64,000 nucleotides of DNA from Rhodohalobacter barkolensis (lineage in GTDB: Bacteria > Bacteroidota > Rhodothermia > Balneolales > Balneolaceae), in the NCBI RefSeq assembly GCF_002834295.1, contig NZ_PISP01000006.1:248001-312000 (forward strand), written 5' to 3'. Under the pieces are notes generated by a model. It was not told the DNA's origin. It saw nothing but the letters and a program-made list of their open reading frames with translations, and searched no databases. Below, in pieces: positions 9,433 through 19,010 of this stretch; within the stretch, counting starts at the first letter, position 1; every line of letters starts with the position of its first letter. The position numbers and the translations under genes are program-made.

Positions 9433-9717
9433 CTAAACAATTCCCTCTTCGGAAGCTAGTTTGTAAATAGATTCATGTAGATTATCCTCAGATGCATCTC
9501 CGCGCCGGATAATCTCTTCCACCTCCTCTCCGCTGAGCATAAGCAAACAGCCTCTTTCCTTAAATTGCAGGTCGATATTTCTGGGGTCTGCCAGCTTCAT
9601 CTTCTGCAGATCCATTCCATGAGGGCTAACACGCAGGTCCACCAAACAGTAAAAGGTGTCTTCCGGGGTATCTCCAAATTCAAATACCTGTAGAGTTGTC
9701 TGTTCTAACTTTGTCAT
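9433..9717 (-). CDS. Small hypothetical protein paired with HTH gene
   Basis: A 94-residue acidic protein that I do not recognise. It has no membrane segment or cysteine cluster beyond isolated residues. Its start overlaps the stop of the upstream helix-turn-helix gene by four bases, so the two are translationally coupled and probably act together. A partner of a DNA-binding protein or a regulator of its activity are possible roles; neither can be shown from the sequence. Confidence 0.6.
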   Translation of the reverse strand: MTKLEQTTLQVFEFGDTPEDTFYCLVDLRVSPHGMDLQKMKLADPRNIDLQFKERGCLLMLSGEEVEEIIRRGDASEDNLHESIYKLASEEGIV

Positions 9718-10130
9718 TTGTTTGAATGTCTGTCTATAAAATCTCTGGCTTTTACCAACTCAATCATTTCACCTGTACTCTGGTCTCTGATCTCAACCTG
9801 AAACAGGCTGATGATCGCCTGACTGTTGAGGCAGTCCAGTGTTTCAGCAATTGTAGAGCACTCTTCCGTTTCACTTACCAAATCGTTCACACCCTGAACC
9901 ACATATTTGTATGATCTTTTCCCGGGTTTGGGCTTCGGTTTCTGTTCCGTTTCATCTACATCAAAATAACTCCGGATCGCTTCTTCAGTTACATACCACT
10001 GCACACCGAGTTTTCTTCCCTTCAGCCTTCCTTCACGAAGGTACGCCCGAATTGTCATTTTACTTACTCCAAGCATCTCGTGCAGATCATCTACAGAATA
10101 GAGCGTTAGAGAACCAATTTTTTTAGGCAT
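9714..10130 (-). CDS. Excisionase-type helix-turn-helix protein
   Basis: A 138-residue protein. Residues 8-58 form a MerR/excisionase-type winged helix (LYSVDDLHEMLGVSKMTIRAYLREGRLKG followed by a WYVTEEAIRSYF wing), the fold seen in DNA-binding excisionases and in many stand-alone regulators. A basic linker (KPKPKPGKRSYKY) joins it to a C-terminal region of about 65 residues resembling no family I know, perhaps a ligand or partner domain (LFQVEIRDQSTGEMIELVKA). No phage genes flank it, so a regulatory role is more likely than excision. It is coupled to the downstream 94-residue ORF. Confidence 0.7.
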   Translation of the reverse strand: MPKKIGSLTLYSVDDLHEMLGVSKMTIRAYLREGRLKGRKLGVQWYVTEEAIRSYFDVDETEQKPKPKPGKRSYKYVVQGVNDLVSETEECSTIAETLDCLNSQAIISLFQVEIRDQSTGEMIELVKARDFIDRHSNK

Positions 10131-10410
10131 TGTATGATCCTTTGATTGTCATTAATTACACTTTAAATATAATAAGTTAGCTATAGATTATCATTACTTA
10201 TATATTGTTGTACCTATACTAAATTCGTTTGGTCGTGTGGGTGAAATCTCATTATATTATTAGGAGTTGCTTGAAACATAAGCCTTTCTACCAAGCAATC
10301 GAGCCAAAAAACCTACTCCATCTGTGAGATAGTTATATCCTGTTTTCGCACATCTCCACCAAACTTCGATAACCGGGTTTACGTTTCTATTCTATTTAAA
10401 TTCATTTAGC
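10131..10410. other. Intergenic region, no gene seen
   Basis: The first 100 bases upstream of the helix-turn-helix gene are very AT-rich and probably hold its leftward promoter. Beyond that I see neither a convincing ORF nor a structured RNA up to the terminator at 10411-10445. Confidence 0.5.
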
Positions 10411-10445
10411 AAAAAAAATCCGCGAAAGCTTTTGCTCCGCGGATT
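10411..10445 (-). terminator. Terminator of the RND efflux operon
   Basis: AATCCGCG at 10417-10424 and CGCGGATT at 10438-10445 form an 8-bp stem. On the minus strand it is followed by eight T residues, placing it 30 bases after the permease stop. Confidence 0.85.
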
Positions 10446-10474
10446 CAATGATTAAACAACGTTTCGCAGATCCA

Positions 10475-13400
10475 TTAACTCGTTTGAGTTGCCGGTACAG
10501 TTTTACCCGACTCCTGAAACGCTGCTTTTTTCTCAACAACATATTCTTTGAGTTCATTAGCCGAAATGTAAACAACCGGTATCAACACCAGGGTAATCAG
10601 TGTTGATGCTGTAAGCCCGCCAATTACAACGCGTGCTAAAGCGGCTTGAATTTCTCCCCCGGCTCCAAAACCAAATGAGAGCGGAAGCAGTCCCAGAACT
10701 GTGGTTAAGGTTGTCATCAGAATGGGCCGCAGTCTCAGTCGCCCTGATTCAATCACGGCTTTTAGCACGTTCATCTCTTTGTCGCGACGCATCAGGTTGA
10801 TGTAATCAACGAGTACAATAGCGTTGTTTACAACAATTCCAATCAACATTATGACCCCCATGATACTCTGCATATTGAGGGTTGTTCCGGTGAGCAGCAG
10901 AGTCGGAACCACTCCAATCACCGCCACGGGAACTGAAAACATCACAATCAGTGGGTCGAGGAATCGTTCAAACTGGGCCGCCATTACCATGTAAATAAGC
11001 ACCAGTGCCATCAAAATGGAAATCACAAAATCTGCCTGGGCTTTTTGCTGCTCCTCATACTCTCCGCCATACACAATAGAGAACCCCGTCGGCAGTTCCA
11101 TACCAGACAATGATGCCTGTACTTTCTCAACCGCTTCGCCGAGCGGAACTCCCGCTTCAAGGTTGGCCGTAATATAGGTTACTCGCTGGCCATTTATACG
11201 GTTAATGGTCTCCGGCCCCTCCGCAGCATTTTGGTCGATTACCGTAGACACAGGAACTGTTTCACCATCAGCGGTTCGCACTGAAATATTATTCAAATCC
11301 AGGGTACTCATCCGGTCCGACTCCTGAAGACGAACTGTAATATCAAATTCATCACCGCCTTCGCGGTATACACCGGCCCGAACCCCGCCAATATTTGCCT
11401 GAATAGACTGGGCAACTTCGCGACCGGTCAGGCCAAGAGCAGAAATGCGTTCTCTGTCAAAAACAATATTTTGTTCAGGACGTCGATCTTCCCTGTCTGA
11501 ACGAACATCCCGCACTTCCGGAATTTCTTCCATTCGATATCGAATCTGTTCGGCAAGTTCATCGGCAATATCCATATCGTACCCTCTCAACTGCAGCTGA
11601 AGGGCTTCATCCCCGCCATTTCCAAAAATTCGCCTTAAAATCCACAACCCGGTTTGGGCCTGAACTCTGAAACTACCACCCGGAATAGTGCCTTCAATCT
11701 GATCCCGGATATCATCTGCCAGATCGTAAGAGTTAATGGATCGCTCGGATGCATCCACCAGCTTCAATTCCACTTCAGCCCGTCCATTTCGTACTTCGGT
11801 CGACATGTACTCTACCTCATCCATCGGGGCGATCTCTTTTACTTTTGCAACCAGCTCATCGAGGTATTCATTGGCAACCGCTATGTTCATGCCGTCCCCA
11901 AGGTAAAAGTTAATACTGATCTCATCTGCCTCAGTTTCCGGGGCAAGTTCAGTATCCACATAACTAAGACCATAAAAAGAGATTCCTACCAATACCGCAG
12001 AAATAGCGAATACGGTATATCTTCGTTTTATAGCACTCTCCAAAAACCGAGAATATCGATTTTCAAAACGCTCAAACCATTTCTGAAACCATCCCTTATC
12101 TTTATCTGTCAATTCAGAATCCGGTTTTATGGTCATAAACTTGCTGGCCAGCATGGGTACTAACGTCAAAGCAACCAGCAGGGAACAGGCAAGCGCAAAC
12201 ACAACGACAAGAGCAAGTTCCTGAAACAGAGTTCCGGTGATGGTCTGCATGAACACCACAGGCAGGAAAATCACTGATGTTGTGATGGTTGATGCGATGA
12301 TGGCGCCACCTACTTCTTTCGTCCCAATAAGTGAACTCTCTGCCAGGGATTTCCCCTTACTCCTGAGCCTCACAATATTCTCGAGAACCACAATGGCGTT
12401 GTCAACAATCAAGCCGACACCTAGCGCGAGCCCCCCAAAACTCATTTGATTCAGTGTTAATCCGCCAAAGTAGAGCAGGCCGAACGTTGCCACAATAGAA
12501 ACCGGAATAGCCGTAGCAATTATAAAGGTTGTAGACCCATTTCTGAGAAACAGGTACAGAACAACGATCGCAAGGAGAGCTCCCCAAATGGCGGCTTCCT
12601 GCACGTTATCTATCGAGTCCTGAATAAACTCACTTTGATCTATCACCATCAGAAGATTGATGTCATTGCGCTCGGAGTTAATCCGTTCAATTTCCCGCTG
12701 AATTCCTTCTGATACAGCCACGGTGTTTGCCCCGGTCTGCTTACGGATTCCCATCCGAATCATAGGTTCATCGTTAATTCGAACTACGCGCCCAACATCT
12801 TCAAAGGCATCCTCAACCGTTGCCACATCCCGGACCCGAACTGGCTGCCCGTCTACCCGGGTAATAATCGTCTCTGATATCTGATTGACATCCGTATACT
12901 CACCAAGTGTTCTCACATAGAGCTCTGTAAGGCCATCTCTAACATTACCGCCGGGTAATGTATTATTTTCGGCAACAATGGCATTTTGAACGTCAATCGC
13001 CGTCAAGTTACTGGCCGCAAGGCGATCCCGTTTCAGGTCAACGCGAATTTCGCGCCGGATTCCTCCCCATACGTCAATAGAGCCAACACCGGGAATTTGC
13101 TCCAACCGGCTGGCAATTTCTTCTTCTAAAATCAAGGTCAACTCATCGAGAGACCGGGTCGACTGTGCCCCCACAATAACAATAGGGGAGTCATTGGGAT
13201 CAAACTTTCGAACCCTGGGGTTATCGGCTTCATCGGGCAACGAACGGCGAACATCATCAAGAGCGGCCCGTACATCATTTGCAGCCTCATCTAGATTGGT
13301 ATTTTGTGAAAAATTCAGACTAACCCAGCTTGACCCCTCCTGGGAACGGGACGTCATCTCTTCAACATTGGCCACGCCGGATAGGGCGTTTTCGATCTGA

Positions 13401-13594
13401 TCGGTTATTATGGTCTCAATCTCTTCCGATCCAACATTTGGATAGCTTGTTTGAACCGAAAGCCGGGGATATTCAATCGGCGGGAGAAGATCCACCGGTA
13501 AGTAACGAAACCCGACCACACCCAAAACGAGCACAATAAGGTAGACCATCGTTGTTGCAATTGGCCGTTTAATTGATGTATCTGTAATGCCCAT
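10475..13594 (-). CDS. RND efflux permease (HAE1/AcrB family)
   Basis: A 1039-residue inner-membrane pump of normal AcrB length. TM1 near residues 12-30 is followed by a porter domain, the TM2-6 block (from about 335), a second periplasmic loop (540-850) and TM8-12. The relay aspartates in the TM4 stretch GLALGVGLIVDNAIVVLENI indicate proton-driven export; the matching TM10 stretch reads MLIGIVVNNAIVLVDYIN. It would expel hydrophobic compounds, acting with the adaptor encoded 20 bases upstream. No TolC-type channel gene is adjacent, so an outer-membrane partner must come from elsewhere; one candidate is encoded at 29362-30693. The operon ends at the terminator 10411-10445. Confidence 0.92.
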   Translation of the reverse strand: MGITDTSIKRPIATTMVYLIVLVLGVVGFRYLPVDLLPPIEYPRLSVQTSYPNVGSEEIETIITDQIENALSGVANVEEMTSRSQEGSSWVSLNFSQNTNLDEAANDVRAALDDVRRSLPDEADNPRVRKFDPNDSPIVIVGAQSTRSLDELTLILEEEIASRLEQIPGVGSIDVWGGIRREIRVDLKRDRLAASNLTAIDVQNAIVAENNTLPGGNVRDGLTELYVRTLGEYTDVNQISETIITRVDGQPVRVRDVATVEDAFEDVGRVVRINDEPMIRMGIRKQTGANTVAVSEGIQREIERINSERNDINLLMVIDQSEFIQDSIDNVQEAAIWGALLAIVVLYLFLRNGSTTFIIATAIPVSIVATFGLLYFGGLTLNQMSFGGLALGVGLIVDNAIVVLENIVRLRSKGKSLAESSLIGTKEVGGAIIASTITTSVIFLPVVFMQTITGTLFQELALVVVFALACSLLVALTLVPMLASKFMTIKPDSELTDKDKGWFQKWFERFENRYSRFLESAIKRRYTVFAISAVLVGISFYGLSYVDTELAPETEADEISINFYLGDGMNIAVANEYLDELVAKVKEIAPMDEVEYMSTEVRNGRAEVELKLVDASERSINSYDLADDIRDQIEGTIPGGSFRVQAQTGLWILRRIFGNGGDEALQLQLRGYDMDIADELAEQIRYRMEEIPEVRDVRSDREDRRPEQNIVFDRERISALGLTGREVAQSIQANIGGVRAGVYREGGDEFDITVRLQESDRMSTLDLNNISVRTADGETVPVSTVIDQNAAEGPETINRINGQRVTYITANLEAGVPLGEAVEKVQASLSGMELPTGFSIVYGGEYEEQQKAQADFVISILMALVLIYMVMAAQFERFLDPLIVMFSVPVAVIGVVPTLLLTGTTLNMQSIMGVIMLIGIVVNNAIVLVDYINLMRRDKEMNVLKAVIESGRLRLRPILMTTLTTVLGLLPLSFGFGAGGEIQAALARVVIGGLTASTLITLVLIPVVYISANELKEYVVEKKAAFQESGKTVPATQTS

Positions 13595-13614
13595 AATTCT
13601 ACCGGATCTTTAAA

Positions 13615-14913
13615 TTAGTTTGCTGTCGATTGGTCGGCCACGCCGTTATTCAAAATCTCCTGAAGCAGATCCTGCGGCTGCATTTTTTGCATATTCATAA
13701 TCTTTTCCCAGCTTGTTGCACGAACCCGGGCATCATCTCCCTGATCCCGAACCAAAAGATTTTGTCCGACCGTAACCACCCAGTCGCCACTCTGTATTCC
13801 TGCAACACCGGCCGCTTCACGCCCTTTTGCTATAACTTCTATAGGGACGAACTCTACTTCAGTAGGATTACTCAGCTGTCCAACACTTCCGTTGTCTTCA
13901 ATCTCTTCAAGAATTTCCGTCTCTATCCCAAACCCGGGTGCAACATAAACTCCGGTTTCTCCGGTTTGAGGATTGTTATAAATAGCACTTAGCGGAATAA
14001 GGGTAGCCTGCTCACTCTCCCCATAAAGGACATCTACTGTGACAAACATTCCCGGCAACAGTAACCGGTCTGGGTTTTGAACATCAATTTCAGCTTGTGT
14101 ACTAAAGCTTCCCTCACCTAAAAACGGGGAAATTCTGGACACCTCACCGGTTAGCACTGTATCCGGAAAATTTTCTGAGTAGATTCGGACAGACTGCCCG
14201 CTCTCGATATACTGCAACATGCGTTCTGTAACATTGATCGTAATTTTTGATCTGGACAGATCACCAATCACAAACAGGCGATTATTCGGTGTTGCCTGCA
14301 TTCCTGTTTCTGCAGCTCTATCACCAACTGTTCCGCTGATGGGAGCCCTGATCGTAGTTTGCTCCAAGGCGTCTTTCTGCTCCTGTACGGTAGATTCGGC
14401 CTGTTCTACCTGTGCATTTGATAACTCTACACTCGCCTCAGCTGACTCAACTTCGGCCGCCAGCTGCTCCATTTCCATATCGGTAACCAAGTCTCTTTCG
14501 GCCAGAATACGCTGTCTGTTTAGATCAGCTTCCACTTCACCAAGGGCTGCTTCTGCCTGGCGCAGCTGGGCCTTTGTAATTCTAAGATTTGCTTCGGCTT
14601 GTCGCAATCTCTCTCTATACTCATTATCCCTCAATTGAACCAGAACTTCTCCACGCTCAACACTCTCACCCGATTCTACATATACCTCTTCAACGGGTGC
14701 AGAAATTCGGGAAAAAATTTCGACCTGATTTCCGGCTCGCACGGTTCCGCTCAATCTCTCTTCAAGTGGAAGCGATCCAAATTGAGCCTGCACGGCTTCA
14801 ACTGCAGGTACCGTTCTATTTTGTCCCTGAAATCCCCCTTCTTCTTCACCCCCGCAGTTCGTTAAAATCAGTCCGCTAAGTAGTAGTAATGTAATGTACT
14901 TCGTTTTATTCAT
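13615..14913 (-). CDS. RND periplasmic adaptor (membrane fusion protein)
   Basis: A 432-residue lipoprotein (signal ending ILTNCGGEE, Cys about residue 20). A split lipoyl/barrel-sandwich hybrid flanks a long alpha-hairpin (about 105-190, rich in EAxLxxAxAxLxxAE heptads), followed by a beta-barrel domain and a membrane-proximal domain. It links the RND permease to an outer-membrane channel. It is the promoter-proximal gene of the two-gene operon, divergent from the YdjM-like gene at 15084. A short Gln/Met-rich C-terminal tail (MQKMQPQDLLQEIL) is unusual and may be lineage-specific. Confidence 0.9.
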   Translation of the reverse strand: MNKTKYITLLLLSGLILTNCGGEEEGGFQGQNRTVPAVEAVQAQFGSLPLEERLSGTVRAGNQVEIFSRISAPVEEVYVESGESVERGEVLVQLRDNEYRERLRQAEANLRITKAQLRQAEAALGEVEADLNRQRILAERDLVTDMEMEQLAAEVESAEASVELSNAQVEQAESTVQEQKDALEQTTIRAPISGTVGDRAAETGMQATPNNRLFVIGDLSRSKITINVTERMLQYIESGQSVRIYSENFPDTVLTGEVSRISPFLGEGSFSTQAEIDVQNPDRLLLPGMFVTVDVLYGESEQATLIPLSAIYNNPQTGETGVYVAPGFGIETEILEEIEDNGSVGQLSNPTEVEFVPIEVIAKGREAAGVAGIQSGDWVVTVGQNLLVRDQGDDARVRATSWEKIMNMQKMQPQDLLQEILNNGVADQSTAN

Positions 14914-15083
14914 CAGAAATTCCGTTCAGTGTGTTCATTGCAACAGTAAATTAACGATATTTACAGCCGTTCATTCCCGAGGGTTTGTTAAAGGTTATAA
15001 AATCAAATACGGGATTGTTAAAATTTGAACCACTTTTCAGTCTTCATTGTTCGGCTGATTCAACTTTACAATTAATCAATTAG

Positions 15084-16106
15084 ATGGAATCGATTACACA
15101 GGCAACACTGGGTGCTGCCGTTGGTGAGGCAATTTTAGGAAAAAAAGCGGGTTATCGTGCGGCGGCATGGGGTGTTGCGTTGGGCACACTACCGGACCTC
15201 GATATTATTGTGAATCCATTTGTAGACAACGTTATTGAGCTTCAGACTCATCGCGGTTTTACTCACTCCATCGTTTTCTGCTTCCTTGCGGCTCCTGTAG
15301 CCGGTGTGCTGATCGACAAAATTCATAAAACTCTCGGCATTGGATGGAAAAGGTGGAGCGTGATGGCATTCTTCACTTTCCTTACACACATTTTTATTGA
15401 TCTGCCAACAACCTACGGTACCCAGATCTGGATGCCGTTTACAAACACCCCTTATACCCTCGACTCGTTATTCATCATCGATCCGCTTTTTACCCTGCCA
15501 CTTTTATCCGGGCTGTTAATCTCTCTTTTTATGCGAAGGGATTCAAACGTAAGACGATATACAAACCTGGCCGGACTATCCCTTGCAACACTCTACATGT
15601 TTTGGGGATATGGTATTAAAAGTCACGTTCACTCTGTATTTGAATCCTCATTTAAAAACCAATATGGCTCTTACGAGAAGATCAAAACCACTCCAAATGG
15701 TCCCTCCACATTCATTTGGACCGGATACATCGAAAAGAATGACACCCTCTATAATTCTGTCTACTCCATATTTGATGACGATAAGCTGTTGCAGTTTACG
15801 GCCATACCTAAAAACAGTGAGCTGATTGAACCCTACTTGAACGACCGCGCTCTTGAAACACTTTTATGGTTTTCGAGAGGTTATTACACTGCTGAAATAG
15901 AAGATGGGCAGCTCATTTTTTACGATTTGCGATTTGGCCGTGATGATTTCTGGGTCACAGATGAGGGGCAGTACATTTGGAAAAATGTTGTGATAATTGA
16001 TGATCAGGGAACTGCACATACATTTGAACAATCCATTCCTGCTTTTAATACAAGAACAGAGAACCTTAACCGTTATTGGAGTCGATTATGGGGCGATCAA
16101 AACTAA
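15084..16106 (+). CDS. YdjM/DUF457 membrane metal-dependent hydrolase
   Basis: A 340-residue protein with four or five hydrophobic segments in the first 190 residues. TLPDLDI and HRGFTHS give the conserved Asp/His residues of the DUF457/YdjM family of inner-membrane putative metal-dependent hydrolases. The C-terminal 150 residues are soluble and probably periplasmic. The reaction is not established for the family. A thioredoxin-like gene follows after 57 bases on the same strand, so the two may form an operon. Confidence 0.8.
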   Translation: MESITQATLGAAVGEAILGKKAGYRAAAWGVALGTLPDLDIIVNPFVDNVIELQTHRGFTHSIVFCFLAAPVAGVLIDKIHKTLGIGWKRWSVMAFFTFLTHIFIDLPTTYGTQIWMPFTNTPYTLDSLFIIDPLFTLPLLSGLLISLFMRRDSNVRRYTNLAGLSLATLYMFWGYGIKSHVHSVFESSFKNQYGSYEKIKTTPNGPSTFIWTGYIEKNDTLYNSVYSIFDDDKLLQFTAIPKNSELIEPYLNDRALETLLWFSRGYYTAEIEDGQLIFYDLRFGRDDFWVTDEGQYIWKNVVIIDDQGTAHTFEQSIPAFNTRTENLNRYWSRLWGDQN

Positions 16107-16163
16107 ATCTTTGTATCTTCTCATCGAACAGCGAAATTTAAATCCATTTGATACTCAATATTT

Positions 16164-16664
16164 ATGAATCGTAAGGTTCTTATAGCTTCACTCATTACCA
16201 TTTTTATCGCGATCTTTGCTTTTTACTCATTCCGTGAAATTCAGCCAAAGGAAATTGATAATGAACCCGACTGGATGAATTTGACTGAAGCCCTGACAGT
16301 AGCCCCTGAAAGTGACAGACTGATCCTGATTGATATCTATGAAGTGGGTTGTCAGTTCTGCCGAAAAATGACCCGTGAAGTCTACCCGTCCAATACCATA
16401 AGGGCTGTACTTGATCGCAGCTATTATCCCGTAAAACTGAATGGAAACTCCAACTCGAACCGCATTGTGTATCAGGGTGAAGAGATGACGGAAAAAGAGT
16501 TTGCCGGGAAGATGGGAGTAACCGCTTTTCCATTTACGGTAATCATGGATTCGGAAGGTAACGTGATCGATCGCCGCCGTGGCTATCTGGATATCCGTGG
16601 CCTGGCTCAAATGCTGCGAAGCGCTGAATCTGAAATGGGACTGCAGGCAGCCAATCTGAATTGA
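16164..16664 (+). CDS. Membrane-anchored thioredoxin-like protein
   Basis: A 166-residue protein with an N-terminal hydrophobic anchor (about residues 5-24) and a thioredoxin-like fold. The active site reads VGCQFCRKM, a CxxC pair with Gln-Phe between, as in the SoxW/DUF255-like thioredoxin branch, and the cis-Pro motif is AFPFTVIM. This suggests a periplasm-facing thiol oxidoreductase that reduces or isomerises exported proteins; the partner is unknown. It lies downstream of the YdjM-like gene and ahead of the repeat-rich gap at 16682-17400. Confidence 0.82.
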   Translation: MNRKVLIASLITIFIAIFAFYSFREIQPKEIDNEPDWMNLTEALTVAPESDRLILIDIYEVGCQFCRKMTREVYPSNTIRAVLDRSYYPVKLNGNSNSNRIVYQGEEMTEKEFAGKMGVTAFPFTVIMDSEGNVIDRRRGYLDIRGLAQMLRSAESEMGLQAANLN

Positions 16665-16681
16665 TTTCTTTTTGAAGTTTT

Positions 16682-17400
16682 AGAGTTTAGACCATCCCCC
16701 GGCTCAACAACCCAGGGTACATTGTGCAACGGGTCGCCTGATCCGTAGATTCAAAAAACTCCGTCAGGAGTTCCCTGTTTGTAGCAAAATCCTTCTCGTT
16801 TTTTTATGGCTCCAGCGGAGCCTCCTGATATAGCCCCCTACTCTCAAGATTAATCAACAGAGAAGGACGCACCTCCGGAGCGTGAAAAATCTACATACGG
16901 ATTGCTATAAACAGGGTATTCCTCCGGAATTGTATGAGATTCTAAAAATTAGCTTCAATCAACCACCCCTATTTCCCCTCCTTGAAAAGAAGGGGATTCT
17001 TTGATATTGCCATATTCAGATATTTTAAATCAAACACACTCCTCAGTCCCCTCTTGTTTTTCGAAGCTAGCCTAGGAAGGCTCAAAGGGTGAATATTTAT
17101 TCTGCTAATACTCATTTAACCAACCCTGAAAGGGTTAAACGTGATTAGCCCCGGGTGTAGTGCAGCGAAACCCAGGGTAGTAGAGAGCACATACATCCCC
17201 GCCGAATAAAGAGCGTTGATTGAAATGAAGAATTTAGATGAGGCGGTACGACTCAAGGACGACTTTTGATAGCAATCCGAGTGAATCGTTTGATTTCGAG
17301 GTTTAAACCAAACCTTTTGAACACACCCCTCAATCCCCTCTCCCCGAAGCACTCGGGGCAGGCGTGAGGGGAGGTCATTGTCACATATGCCGAATGAATC
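16682..17400. repeat. Repeat-rich intergenic region (mosaic of dispersed elements)
   Basis: The 774-base gap holds no gene I can support. It contains several repeat types. First, two inverted copies of an element with core CCCTGTTTRTAGCA: plus orientation near 16765, minus orientation near 16905. Second, CCCCTCCTT hairpins at 16975-17000. Third, an AACCCTGAAAGGGTT palindrome near 17123 followed by CCCCGGGTGTAGTGCAGCG and its partner near 16700. Fourth, a CCCCTC/GAGGGG arm pair near 17336-17375. Such REP-like mosaics are scattered in related genomes and are usually mobilised in trans by RAYT-type transposases, a known idea; no such transposase is in the window. Confidence 0.7.
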
Positions 17401-17438
17401 ATTCGTCTGACGGCGGGAAGCCGTCGGACGAGGTTCTT

Positions 17439-18902
17439 TTACCCTGCGGCGTAGGCACGCACATCGGCCATATCTACCATCAGGTCGAAGAGGGCGGTGT
17501 TTCGTACGAATGTAGGGATTCGATCACTTCCGGGGCCCCAGGCAGCTATCTCTACATAATCGGCAGTGTGACTCGTACTGATAAAATTGATTCCGTTGTA
17601 GTTGGCCAGCACACCCGACAACACACCCGATGGCTGCTGACGATTCTGGAACGGTGAGCGGAATGTTCCCTGAAAAGCCTGTTTCAGCATCAATCCCTGT
17701 TCCCGGGTAATTTTGGTGTTCATAGCGTACTCCACGTGGTCCATAATATCCTTTACAGTAACACCTTTAAGTGAATCATCCGACCAGTGATAACCCATCT
17801 CACTGTACATCCACTCAAAACTGTGGCGGTAATCCTGAATCGTATCCAGCATGGCAGGTGAGTCACCGTAACCGGAGCCAAGCCCGCTCAGTCCGGGATT
17901 TGCATTACCATGATCTGTCGTCAGAATAACCAGTGTATCATCACGGCCATCGGTAAAATCCATCACTTCTTTGATGGTGTCATCAAAAGCGATCTGATCA
18001 TAAATCAGTCCGGCAGGGTCATTACCGTGTGCGGCGTGATCCACCCGTCCACCTTCAACCTGAAGAATAAATCCATCCTGGTTTCTGTTCAATCTGTCCA
18101 ATGCTGTTTTTGTCATCTCGGCGAGCGTGGGAACCCTCTCCTGAAGTTCAGGCAGTGTATTGTGATCAACCATGTATGGAAGGTGAGAGTCGTAAAACAG
18201 GCCCAGAAGTTTACTGTTCCTGGTAGCGCGATTCATCTCTGTCTTACTTCTGGCCACCGTGTAACCGTTCTGCTCAAAGACAGAGTAGAGGTCCTTTCCG
18301 TCGTCCCGGCTATCTGCCGAAAAGTGACGGGCGCCTCCACCCATCAGCAGATCATATCCCCGCTCTGCATACTGCTCAGCAATTTCATCCTCCTGGCCTC
18401 GCGACGGCATATTAATTCCAAATCCTGAAGGAGTGGCGTGGGTTATACGCGCTGAGGTTACCAATCCGGTTGCCTTACCCGCATCACGGAATATTTCACA
18501 AATCGTTTTATACTCTTCGCCTTTGGGTCCTGTATTTAAGGCTCCATTGTTAATTCGGTTACCGCTTCCCCATGATGATGCTGCCGCGGCTGATCCGGTT
18601 ACTACAGAGTTCAATGATGCCATATCCATCAGCCCGCGATGATACTCACGGTCAGACTCATACAGTTTAATCCAATTGGTTTTTTCTCCGTACTGCCGCT
18701 GTTTTAGCAGGTCGGCCAGTGCCAGGGTACCCGCGCTCATCCCATCCACAACCAGAAAGATGACATTTTTTGCATCCCCAAAGGATGATTTTTTTGTATC
18801 CGGTTTTTGAAATGTTCGTCCGAGTGCCCCGGTTCCCAATGCAGCGGTAGACATGGCCCCGGCTTTCAAAAATTCTAATCGGCTAAATCCTTTTTTACTC
18901 AT
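17439..18902 (-). CDS. Alkaline phosphatase (PhoA superfamily), exported
   Basis: About 487 residues from ATG 18902; the frame is open 84 bases further upstream, but the signal begins here. It has the alkaline phosphatase metal and nucleophile motifs: FLVVDGMSAG with the first metal Asp, VVTGSAAAASSWG with the nucleophilic Ser, GGRVDHAAHGND, LTTDHGNANPG and SHTADYVEIAAWG with metal-binding Asp/His. It would release phosphate from periplasmic phosphomonoesters. The leader FSRLEFLKAG resembles a Tat motif in which the second Arg is Leu, so export through Tat is uncertain. A HAD acid phosphatase gene lies just upstream on the same strand. Confidence 0.9.
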   Translation of the reverse strand: MSKKGFSRLEFLKAGAMSTAALGTGALGRTFQKPDTKKSSFGDAKNVIFLVVDGMSAGTLALADLLKQRQYGEKTNWIKLYESDREYHRGLMDMASLNSVVTGSAAAASSWGSGNRINNGALNTGPKGEEYKTICEIFRDAGKATGLVTSARITHATPSGFGINMPSRGQEDEIAEQYAERGYDLLMGGGARHFSADSRDDGKDLYSVFEQNGYTVARSKTEMNRATRNSKLLGLFYDSHLPYMVDHNTLPELQERVPTLAEMTKTALDRLNRNQDGFILQVEGGRVDHAAHGNDPAGLIYDQIAFDDTIKEVMDFTDGRDDTLVILTTDHGNANPGLSGLGSGYGDSPAMLDTIQDYRHSFEWMYSEMGYHWSDDSLKGVTVKDIMDHVEYAMNTKITREQGLMLKQAFQGTFRSPFQNRQQPSGVLSGVLANYNGINFISTSHTADYVEIAAWGPGSDRIPTFVRNTALFDLMVDMADVRAYAAG

Positions 18903-19010
18903 GGATGTTTGTTTGTGTTTTGGAAAAATCAGGTTTAATAAAGTTATCTTATAAAAAACGAACTCCCTGACTAAAAGGCGAATCAAGAAATTGTTAAATC
19001 TTTTACGAAA

